This document shows, piece by piece, positions 8,259 to 16,000 of a DNA stretch of 22,084 nt. The stretch lies in the NCBI GenBank assembly GCA_002342585.1, contig DDQG01000028.1, positions 70,026-92,109 on the forward strand, given 5' to 3'. The notes below the pieces were generated by a model. It saw nothing but the letters and a program-made list of their open reading frames with translations, ran no database searches and had not been told where the DNA came from. This DNA comes from Prevotellaceae bacterium UBA2448. Its GTDB lineage: Bacteria; Bacteroidota; Bacteroidia; Bacteroidales; Bacteroidaceae. The position numbers and the translations under genes are program-made. Position 1 is the first letter of the stretch. The number at the start of each line of letters is the position of its first letter.

Positions 8259-8740
8259 AATTCTTTAAGTATTCGTTCTATGGCTGCTTGCTGTTCATCA
8301 CGATCCTGCATCTTAGTCCGCAATACCTGCTCTGCAATCTGCAGTGCAAGACCAGCCACTTCATCATGTACGTCTTTCAGTGCCTCTGTCTTGGCTGCCT
8401 CAATACTTTTGGCAGCTTCTTCTGCTATGCGATGGGCTTCGCTTTCGGCTTGTTCCTTGGCGGCAGCGACAATCTTCTGTTTCTCAGCCATTGCTTCTGA
8501 GATTATGTCCTGCTGACGCGAACGGGCATTCTGCAACAAAGCCTCGCCCTCAGCCTGAATGCTTTCCAACTTTTCGTTGGCTTGCTTTGCTGAGAGCAAC
8601 GACTGTGCTATAAATTCCTGCCTGTCCTTCAGTGCCTTTACTATTACTGGGAATCCGAATTTCGCCAGTAAGAAGAAAACCACACCGAACGAGAGCACCA
8701 TCCAAAATAGCAACCCCGGATCTGGTGTTAGTAATCCCAT
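8255..8740 (-). CDS. atpF: F1Fo ATP synthase b subunit
   Basis: A 161-residue b subunit of the peripheral stalk. One membrane helix covers about residues 9-32 (GLLFWMVLSFGVVFFLLAKF). It is followed by FPVIVKALKDRQEFI and a long Ala/Glu/Lys-rich helix to the C-terminus (KQKIVAAAKEQAESEAHRIA), which forms the dimeric stalk. The length is typical. Only one b-type gene is present, so a b2 homodimer is expected rather than a b/b' heterodimer. It lies 7 bp after atpE and overlaps atpH by 4 bp. Confidence 0.96.
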   Translation of the reverse strand: MGLLTPDPGLLFWMVLSFGVVFFLLAKFGFPVIVKALKDRQEFIAQSLLSAKQANEKLESIQAEGEALLQNARSRQQDIISEAMAEKQKIVAAAKEQAESEAHRIAEEAAKSIEAAKTEALKDVHDEVAGLALQIAEQVLRTKMQDRDEQQAAIERILKEL

Positions 8741-8747
8741 TGCCGAA

Positions 8748-8990
8748 TCAGAAGAACAGAGTTAACAGACAAACAACAATGGCGAACAGTGCGACACCTT
8801 CAACGAAGGCTGCTGTCAGAATCATTGATGTACGGATATCGCCTGCTGCACTTGGCTGACGCGCAATGCTTTCAACAGATGACTTACCGATGTTACCAAT
8901 ACCAAATGCAGCTCCGATAACTGCGATGGCAGCACCTATAGCTGCTCCAAACTTTGCGAGGCCTGCGCCTGCTGCTGCTTCTAAAATCAT
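8748..8990 (-). CDS. atpE: F1Fo ATP synthase c subunit (rotor ring)
   Basis: An 80-residue hairpin of two membrane helices. Helix 1 is Gly/Ala-rich (FGAAIGAAIAVIGAAFGIG), the polar loop has the family motif ARQP (43-46), and helix 2 (SMILTAAFVEGVALFAIVV) carries the ion-binding carboxylate E64. Helix 1 lacks the Gln of sodium-binding c rings about 33 residues before the Glu (here I31), and the Ser after the Glu is Gly. Proton coupling is therefore the better guess. It follows atpB by 42 bp. Confidence 0.96.
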   Translation of the reverse strand: MILEAAAGAGLAKFGAAIGAAIAVIGAAFGIGNIGKSSVESIARQPSAAGDIRTSMILTAAFVEGVALFAIVVCLLTLFF

Positions 8991-9032
8991 AGTTGTATAG
9001 TTTTTAAAGTTATGTATTGTTTCCTATTTCTT

Positions 9033-10058
9033 TTACTCTTCATGTTGCGCCAGTCCTATGAAGTTGGCTGTCAGGATAGTGAATACGTATGCCTGAATGA
9101 ATGCCACAAGCAGTTCAAGGCAGTTCATGAAGATACAGAATGCTACGCTGACAACTGTCATTGGTGCTCCTACTGAAGGACCTACCTGCCAAGTGATAAA
9201 CACGATGCTGGTTAGTGAGAGTATTATGATGTGTCCTGCCATTATGTTGGCAAAGAGTCGGACAGTCAGTGAAAATGGTTTTGTGAATACTCCGATAAAT
9301 TCGATAGTCGGCATCAGCGGAATTGCCTTAAGAGCCAATGGAACGTTTGGCCAGAATATGCTCTTGTAGTATTCTTTCGGAGCAAAGGCGTTGATTGCTA
9401 TGAATGCCGTGATAGCACAAGTGAGAGTTACGGCTATGTTACCAGTCAGGTTTGCTCCACCTGGGAAGATTGGTATAAGTCCCAGTAAGTTACATGTAAG
9501 GATAAACATGAATACAGTGAGCAGGTAAGGGGAGAATCGCTCATAACCGTGTCCGATGCTTGCCTCTGCCACTTGTTTGTCGATGAAATTCACCACCACC
9601 TCAATCATTCCTATAAAACCGCTTGGAGCTTTCTTGTATCCGTTCTTTTTGTACCATCGTGCTGAAAGCAGAATAACACTGCAGAGTAAGATACAAACAA
9701 AGAGCAGTTCCAATACGTTTTTGGTGATGGATATGTCGAAAGGACGCACACCGGCTGCGTTTACTATCTTCCCGCTTTCTGCGTCAATATGGTAACCTTC
9801 ATATTCCTCGCCGCCTTCCAGCTTATCCGACATGAACACTTTCAGTCCGCTTTCGTTGCTGTAAACGATGCAAGGGAGGTGTATTATGGCATCGCCTGCA
9901 ATATGCCATTCGTAAGCATCGGAGAGGTGACCGAAAATGATTTCCTTCACATCCACCTTGCCTTCTCCCTGCTCTTCAGCCCATGTTTTCGATGAAATGG
10001 GTAAAAGCAGAAGGATTGCAACTGCAAATTTGATTATGAAATTTCTATTACCTCTCAT
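9033..10058 (-). CDS. atpB: F1Fo ATP synthase a subunit with signal peptide
   Basis: A 341-residue a subunit, the stator half of the proton channel. The essential Arg is R267 in SLTVRLFANIMAGH. H276 and E315 (CLELLVAFIQAYVF) take the places of E. coli E219 and H245 in swapped order, as in many other species, and Q322 matches Q252. The N-terminus is extended: residues 1-27 look like a cleavable signal peptide (FAVAILLLLPISSKTWA-E). About 80 more residues follow before the first channel helix (NVLELLFVCILLCSVILL, from about 112). This extension, expected on the periplasmic side, is common in Bacteroidota. The start overlaps the preceding gene by 11 bp. Confidence 0.95.
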   Translation of the reverse strand: MRGNRNFIIKFAVAILLLLPISSKTWAEEQGEGKVDVKEIIFGHLSDAYEWHIAGDAIIHLPCIVYSNESGLKVFMSDKLEGGEEYEGYHIDAESGKIVNAAGVRPFDISITKNVLELLFVCILLCSVILLSARWYKKNGYKKAPSGFIGMIEVVVNFIDKQVAEASIGHGYERFSPYLLTVFMFILTCNLLGLIPIFPGGANLTGNIAVTLTCAITAFIAINAFAPKEYYKSIFWPNVPLALKAIPLMPTIEFIGVFTKPFSLTVRLFANIMAGHIIILSLTSIVFITWQVGPSVGAPMTVVSVAFCIFMNCLELLVAFIQAYVFTILTANFIGLAQHEE

Positions 10059-10446
10059 TGTTCTTAGTTATTACAAATGTCTCTCCAGCCAGATGTAGCA
10101 AGTAGAGTACTACAGCCGATACGGCAAATGCTCCTATGGCTTTCGATTCTGTATTGCTTATCAGCGAAATGCCTATTATGATATAAATAATGGTAATCAA
10201 TAGTTTTACTCCCTTTGCCACCATATATTGTGTCATGAAGCGTTTGCCTTCAAGCGTGGGTTTGTTTATATGATTCTCAAATTTGTTAAGAAGGAACGAA
10301 ATAGCCATTTCCATCAACCAGAATAGTGCGATGCTTACGATGAAACCATCTGTCCAGTATTCGGGTGTTATTTTCTTGCAGATAGCCCCACAAATAAATC
10401 CTATCACACTGATAATGGTGGCAATGAGTTGCAATTTTACTCGCAT
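10048..10446 (-). CDS. Small four-helix membrane protein at the AtpI position
   Basis: A 132-residue protein between atpC and atpB. Four hydrophobic helices are visible, at about residues 5-24, 33-53, 75-97 and 107-126. A cytoplasm-like basic loop between helices 2 and 3 reads NKFENHINKPTLEGKRF. It occupies the place of atpI in other operons, where AtpI/UncI helps assemble the c ring, and Bacteroidota atp operons usually have an unnamed gene here. No AtpI sequence motif could be recognised, so a c-ring assembly or ion-handling role is only inferred from position. It overlaps atpC by 10 bp and atpB by 11 bp, so its translation is tied to both. Confidence 0.8.
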   Translation of the reverse strand: MRVKLQLIATIISVIGFICGAICKKITPEYWTDGFIVSIALFWLMEMAISFLLNKFENHINKPTLEGKRFMTQYMVAKGVKLLITIIYIIIGISLISNTESKAIGAFAVSAVVLYLLHLAGETFVITKNNER

Positions 10447-10658
10447 ACTACTTCAATTTCATTGTTCCGAACTTTCATCACACCAGCTCCGCAGTCAATA
10501 TTCTCCTTGTCGGTGATAATCTGACCTTCTTTTACTTCGGCAATCATAGGAGCATGGTTCTCGAGTACTTCCAGTAAACCGGTTGTAGAACGCAGCTGCA
10601 CGCGGTTTACTTCACCGTCGTAGCTGATGCCTTGTGGTGTAATGACTTTCAGTTTCAT
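10437..10658 (-). CDS. atpC: F1Fo ATP synthase epsilon subunit, beta-sandwich domain only
   Basis: A 73-residue epsilon subunit. It covers the N-terminal beta-sandwich (MKLKVITPQGISYDGEV, LEVLENHAPMIAEVKEG, GAGVMKVRNNEIEVVCE) that joins gamma to the c ring. The two C-terminal helices of the usual 130-140 residue protein are absent; these inhibit ATP hydrolysis in E. coli and Bacillus. The reading frame is intact and the stop fits the operon packing, so this is a natural short form rather than a broken gene. Its ATG overlaps the atpD stop by 4 bp. Confidence 0.93.
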   Translation of the reverse strand: MKLKVITPQGISYDGEVNRVQLRSTTGLLEVLENHAPMIAEVKEGQIITDKENIDCGAGVMKVRNNEIEVVCE

Positions 10659-12160
10659 GCTAATTGTTCCTTAAGTTTCTTGGCCTTGTCGAAGACCTCT
10701 TCGATAGTACCCACATTGAGGAATGCCTGTTCCGGTAGGTCATCGCAACCGCCGTCAAGAATCATCTTGAAGCCCTTTATCGTATCTTCTATAGCCACCA
10801 TCACACCTGGCAGACCAGTGAACTGTTGTGCTACGGCAAATGGCTGACTTAGGAATCGCTGTACCTTACGTGCTCGTTGTACGGTCAGTTTATCTTCGTC
10901 TGAAAGTTCTTCCATTCCCAGAATGGCGATGATATCTTGCAATTCCTTCTGGCGCTGAAGAATTTGTTTTACCCGTTGAGCTGTGTTGTAATGTTCTTCG
11001 CCTACTACGTTAGGGTCGAGTATTCGACTGGTAGAGTCCAATGGGTCAACAGCCGGATAAATACCTAATTCGGCAATCTTACGGTTGAGCACTGTTGTTG
11101 CATCCAAGTGTGAGAATGTAGTTGCCGGAGCTGGGTCTGTAAGGTCATCGGCAGGAACATATACTGCCTGTACAGATGTGATAGAACCGTTCTTGGTAGA
11201 TGTGATTCTCTCCTGCATCTGTCCCATCTCGCTGGCGAGGGTAGGCTGATAACCTACAGCTGAAGGCATACGTCCTAGGAGGGCTGAGACCTCACTACCT
11301 GCCTGCGTGAAGCGGAATATATTATCAATGAAGAGCAGAATGTCTTTCTTTTCGCCTGTAGCCTTGCCTGAATCTCGGAACGACTCTGCAATGGTCAAAC
11401 CGCTCAATGCCACACTGGCACGTGCGCCTGGTGGTTCGTTCATCTGTCCGAACACTAGTGATACCTGACTCTTCTTCAGTTCTTCCTTATCTATAAGTGA
11501 AAGGTCCCATTTGCCTTCCTTCATAGCTTCTTTGAATTTCTCTCCGTAGCGGATTACACCACTTTCTATCATCTCGCGCAAAAGGTCATTTCCTTCACGT
11601 GTACGTTCGCCTACACCAGTAAATACTGAGAAACCATTTCCACGTTTCGCTACGTTATTGATGAGTTCTTGGATGAGCACGGTTTTACCTACACCAGCAC
11701 CACCAAAAAGTCCGATTTTACCGCCTTTTGCATATGGCTCTATAAGGTCAATTACCTTGATGCCTGTATAAAGAATTTCCTGTGCTGGAGAAAGTTCGTC
11801 AAATTTAGGTGCAGTACGATGAATAGGCAATGCTCCTTCTCGACTCATTGCTTCCATACCATCGATAGGGTCACCACTTACGTTCATCAGTCGTCCCTTC
11901 ACCTGCTCGCCTATTGGCATAGTTATCGGTCGTCCCAAAGCCTGCACCTCCATACCGCGGTGCAGTCCATCGGTACTTTCCATAGCTACACAACGCACTG
12001 TGTTTTCGCCTAAGTGTTGTTGTACTTCAACGACTAATCGTATGTCATCAGGACGTTCTATAGTCAAGGCGTCATGAATTCGTGGCAATTTCTCAGCGGG
12101 GAAATAAACATCCACCACAGGACCGATAATCTGAGAAATGGTGCCTTTAATAGTTTCCAT
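10655..12160 (-). CDS. atpD: F1Fo ATP synthase beta subunit
   Basis: A 501-residue catalytic beta subunit. The Walker A motif GGAGVGKT is at 153-160, GERTREGNDLLREM and VSLVFGQMNEPPGAR follow, LLFIDNIFRFTQAGSE holds the Walker B Asp, and EELSDED at 417-423 corresponds to the DELSEED loop that pushes gamma. The start is the ATG at 12158-12160 (METIKGTISQIIGPVVDV), which matches the family. The same frame stays open 58 codons further upstream, but those residues are low-complexity and overlap the promoter. It is the first gene of the operon. Confidence 0.98.
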   Translation of the reverse strand: METIKGTISQIIGPVVDVYFPAEKLPRIHDALTIERPDDIRLVVEVQQHLGENTVRCVAMESTDGLHRGMEVQALGRPITMPIGEQVKGRLMNVSGDPIDGMEAMSREGALPIHRTAPKFDELSPAQEILYTGIKVIDLIEPYAKGGKIGLFGGAGVGKTVLIQELINNVAKRGNGFSVFTGVGERTREGNDLLREMIESGVIRYGEKFKEAMKEGKWDLSLIDKEELKKSQVSLVFGQMNEPPGARASVALSGLTIAESFRDSGKATGEKKDILLFIDNIFRFTQAGSEVSALLGRMPSAVGYQPTLASEMGQMQERITSTKNGSITSVQAVYVPADDLTDPAPATTFSHLDATTVLNRKIAELGIYPAVDPLDSTSRILDPNVVGEEHYNTAQRVKQILQRQKELQDIIAILGMEELSDEDKLTVQRARKVQRFLSQPFAVAQQFTGLPGVMVAIEDTIKGFKMILDGGCDDLPEQAFLNVGTIEEVFDKAKKLKEQLA

Positions 12161-12179
12161 AGCATTTGAATTTATATTG

Positions 12180-12211
12180 CAAAAGTATAAAATTACTTCT
12201 ATAACAACAAA
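12180..12211 (-). promoter_or_regulatory. Promoter of the atp operon
   Basis: On the minus strand TTTG (12208-12211) is followed after exactly 20 bases by TACTTTTG (12180-12187), a full match to the Bacteroides -33 TTTG / -7 TAnnTTTG pattern. Transcription should begin near 12173, leaving a leader of only about 13 bases before the atpD ATG at 12160. Two A runs (12209-12226, nine and eight A split by one G) overlap and extend upstream of the -33 box and could act like an UP element. Confidence 0.75.
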
Positions 12212-12271
12212 AAAAAAGAAAAAAAAGTGATGACTATGTATATAAATGGTAGTTTTTATTGTGAAGATTAT

Positions 12272-12279
12272 TATCTTTG
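12272..12279 (+). promoter_or_regulatory. Probable -7 box of the ruvA promoter
   Basis: TATCTTTG at 12272-12279 fits TAnnTTTG perfectly. No clean TTTG is found 19-21 bases upstream; the region has only T-rich sequence (12253-12257). The start would be near 12286, about 57 bases before the ruvA ATG. The box lies about 60 bp from the divergent atp promoter. Confidence 0.5.
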
Positions 12280-12342
12280 CACTTGATTTAAGTTGTACTT
12301 CAAAAAGGTTCCAAATTTTAATTGTTGTAAACAAGATTCACC

Positions 12343-12948
12343 ATGATAGATTATGTAAGAGGCTCTGTTGCCGAACTGACTCCAACCACTGCTACAATCG
12401 AATGTGCAGGGGTTGGTTATCTTTGTAATATTTCTGTTAATACTTACTCTGCTTTACAGGGTAAGGCCGAGGGGAAACTATATGTATATGAGGCAATTCG
12501 CGAGGATGCCTGGGTGCTGTTCGGATTTGCTACTCAGGATGAACGGAACCTCTTCCTTTTGCTCATTAGTGTCAGTGGAGTTGGAGGTAACACAGCCCGT
12601 ACAATGTTGAGTAGTTTTTCTGTTGCTGAACTAGCTACAGTAATTATGGAAGGGAATGAGCGTATGCTCAAGACTGTGAAGGGGTTAGGAACTAAAACGG
12701 CACAGCGTGTTATTGTGGAATTAAAGGATAAGGTGAGCACTCTTGCTCTGGGTGGCGGTTCGTCTTCTCCTACAGTAAATGATGATGTTGCAACTCTGAA
12801 CAAAGAAGTATATAACGAAGCAGTCGATGCGATGCGGGCACTAGGATTCCCACCGGCTCCGGTTAGCAAGGTCGTTCGTGCAATTATGAAGGAAGACCCA
12901 TCTTTGCCTGTTGAAAAAGTCATCAAACAGGCTCTGAAAATGATGTAG
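12343..12948 (+). CDS. ruvA: Holliday junction branch migration protein RuvA
   Basis: A 201-residue RuvA, which binds four-way DNA junctions as a tetramer and loads the RuvB motor for branch migration in recombinational repair. Domain I is the OB fold (MIDYVRGSVAEL, ECAGVGYLCNIS, WVLFGFATQDERNLF, about 1-64). Domain II has two helix-hairpin-helix motifs, VSGVGGNTA at 77-85 and VKGLGTKTA at 112-120. A Gly/Ser-rich linker at about 135-150 leads to domain III (EAVDAMRALGFPPAPVSKVV onward), which contacts RuvB. Length is normal. It is divergent from atpD, and sprA follows after 72 bp; ruvB and ruvC are not in this window. Confidence 0.97.
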   Translation: MIDYVRGSVAELTPTTATIECAGVGYLCNISVNTYSALQGKAEGKLYVYEAIREDAWVLFGFATQDERNLFLLLISVSGVGGNTARTMLSSFSVAELATVIMEGNERMLKTVKGLGTKTAQRVIVELKDKVSTLALGGGSSSPTVNDDVATLNKEVYNEAVDAMRALGFPPAPVSKVVRAIMKEDPSLPVEKVIKQALKMM

Positions 12949-12963
12949 TTTCACATCCGGAAG

Positions 12964-12996
12964 TTTAATAAAATCTGAGCAGATACAATAATTTCG
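12964..12996 (+). promoter_or_regulatory. Possible sprA promoter
   Basis: TTTA (12964-12967) and TAATTTCG (12989-12996) are 21 bases apart. Each differs by one base from the Bacteroides boxes TTTG and TAnnTTTG. A start near 13003 would leave a leader of about 18 bases before the sprA GTG. The match is weak, and read-through from ruvA is equally possible. Confidence 0.35.
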
Positions 12997-13020
12997 GCTC
13001 GTGTACGTTTTTTATATTAC

Positions 13021-16000
13021 GTGCGTACGAAGCTGAAAATATTATATGTGTTGCTCCTGAGTCTGAGCATTAGCACTATAGCCGGCAATCTGGCGAATAG
13101 TGCTTTTAGTGTGTATATGCCACCATATACTCCTGAAACTCCGTCGGATGCAACATCTGAACCGATATCCGAACCTATTCCGGAACCTGCTCCTGTACCT
13201 GCTCCTGAAGATACGGTAAGGGTAAAGAAAACAGACTATTTGCATGGAGAACATCCAGAGGAATTCAGTTTGGATTTGAACGATCCTGAAAACTTGAAAC
13301 ACGACGAGGGAGAGTATGTTGAGAAGACAAATCTTTATAGGGTTGGTACGAAGTTAGGCGATAATTATTTGAGTGCTCCTACTCTGATGACTCCTGAGGA
13401 ATATCTGAAATGGACGGAACGAAAGTCGATGGATGCCTACTTCAAGATGCGCAATGACTCACTCGTGAAGACAAAAGGTAAGAGTAAGTTTGACTTTACC
13501 AACATGCACTTCGATCTTGGTCCTGCTGAGAAGATTTTCGGTCCTGGCGGTGTTCAGGTGAAGACTCAAGGTTCTGCTGAGATAAAGATGGGTTACAAGC
13601 GCACATTTACCGATAACCCTTCACTCTCAGAGAGAAACAGAAAGAATAGTATCTTCGATTTTGACGAGAAGATAAATGTGTCTCTTAACGCCTCAGTGGG
13701 TGATAAGATGAACTTCAACTTGAACTATAATACTGATGCTACATTCGACTTCGACAAACAAGCTCTCAAACTTGCTTTCGAGGGAAAGGAGGATGATATC
13801 GTAAAGAAGATAGAGGCGGGTAATGTAACCTTTCCTACAAATTCAAGTCTGATTCGTGGTGCTACATCTCTTTTCGGTATCCGAACAGACCTTCAGTTTG
13901 GAAGACTCAGTTTGCAGGCTGTAGTGAGTCAGAAAAAGTCGCAGTCGAAGAGTGTGAGCACGAAGGGCGGAACACAACTCACTCCGTTTGAAATCGAGGC
14001 TTATAACTATGATGAAAACCGCCATTTCTTCATGGGTAATTTCTTCCACGATCGTTACGACACTTGGTGTGCCACTTTGCCTAACATCATGAGTGGAGTC
14101 ACACTTAAACGCGTCGAAGTATGGATAACGAACACGAGCGGTGTTACTCAAAACACTCGCGATCTCGTGGCATTTGTCGATTTGGGTGAAAGCACCAATC
14201 TTGATAATACATACTGGACGGCTACTGGCAGCATGTTGCCATCGAACGGAGCCAACAACCTGTACTCAACGATGGTGAACGATAGCAATAATGTAAGGGC
14301 CCGATTTATAGATCAGACATCTACAGTGATGAGTGCTCTGAATGTCGATGGTTTCACTGTGCAGTTGGAGGGTAGTACCGACTACGAAAAGATTGAGAAT
14401 GCTCGCCTTTTGAGCAGTTCTGAATACACTATCAACACCCACCTCGGTTATATCTCTTTGAAGAGTATGCTGCAGGCTAATCAGAGTTTGGCAATTGCCT
14501 ACGAATACACCTATGGCGGCGCTACCTATCAGGTGGGAGAATTTTCTACCGACATCACCGATAACAACAAAGCTCTGTTCGTAAAACTGCTGAAACCAGT
14601 CAACAATGCTCCTTCTTTGCGTAGTTGGGGATTCATGATGAAAAACGTATATTCTCTTAATGCCTTGAGTGTGCAGCGCGAGAAATTCAAACTCGATATA
14701 AAATACCTGAGCGACACTACTGGTGTTTATATGTCCTATTTGCCAGAAGGTTCATACAAAGACACTACATTGCTTCGTGTGATGAACCTCGATCGTTTGG
14801 ACGACAACAACAAAACACACCCTAATGGTAAGTTCGACTTCCTTGAGGGATACACTATCAATCCTTCCACGGGGCGTGTTATTTTCCCCGTTGCCGAACC
14901 ATTCGGTAAATGGCTCAGAAAAAAACTGGAAGCTAAGTTCGGAAAAGATGTTGCCGATAAATACTGTTATGACGAGTTGTACGACAGTACCAAGATTAAG
15001 GCTAAGCAGATATCTGAAAAAAATAAATTTACCCTCACCGGTGAATATAAGGCTTCTTCGGGTTCGGAAATCGATCTCGGTAGCATGAACATTCCGCAGG
15101 GAAGTGTTACTGTAACGGCAGGTGGCGTAACCCTTACAGAAGGAACAGACTATACCGTTGATTACACTCTTGGAAAGGTTACCATTATAAATCAAAGCAT
15201 CATCGATGCTGGTACGAATGTAAACGTTAGCATGGAGAGTCAGTCGGAATATGCTTCTATGCGAAAGACGATGCTCGGACTGAACTGGCAATACGAGTTC
15301 TCCAAGAATCTCTCTATCGGCGGTACGTTGATGAGGCTTACCGAGAAACCTCTTACGTCAAAGGTTACAATGGGCAACGAACCGTTGAACAATACTTTGT
15401 GGGGTGTGAATGTGAACTGGAAACAACAGTCGCAGTGGCTTACAAATCTTGTGGATAAAATTCCGCTTATCAATGTGAGCGCTCCGTCTAATATTTCGTT
15501 TACAGGCGAATTTGCCCAACTCATCGCAGGTAAATCGCGCGACACACAGGGCGGTGCTTCTTATCTCGACGACTTCGAACAGACAAAGAGCAATATCAGT
15601 GTGATACATCCGAAGGAATGGATGATCTCAAGTACTCCGCACGCCTTCTCAGAATCTGCCCTCTCAAATAGTGTTGAATATGGTAAGAATCGTGCTCACC
15701 TGGCTTGGTACCAGATAGACCCTCTGTTCACCCGTCGAAGCAGTTCACTCACTCCAGCCCATATCAAGACCGACCTCGACCAACTTTCAAACCATTATGT
15801 TCGTGAGGTTTATGTTCAGGAAATATACACCAACCGTCAGACTAACTACGGTGAGAGCAACACTCTTGACGTTTTGAATATGGCATACTATCCAAGTGAA
15901 CGCGGACCTTACAACCTTGATACAGATGTGGACTACAACGGTAATCTGAATAATCCGGAACGTCGTTGGGGTGGTATGATGCGAAAATTGGATACGAGTG

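Noticed and set aside
8748..8990. Sodium-coupled ATP synthase
   Set aside because: The helix-1 Gln and the Ser after the ion-binding Glu, which mark sodium-binding c rings, are absent.
10437..10658. Truncated or frameshifted atpC pseudogene
   Set aside because: The short frame is intact, fits both neighbours by overlaps, and such short epsilon subunits are usual in this phylum.
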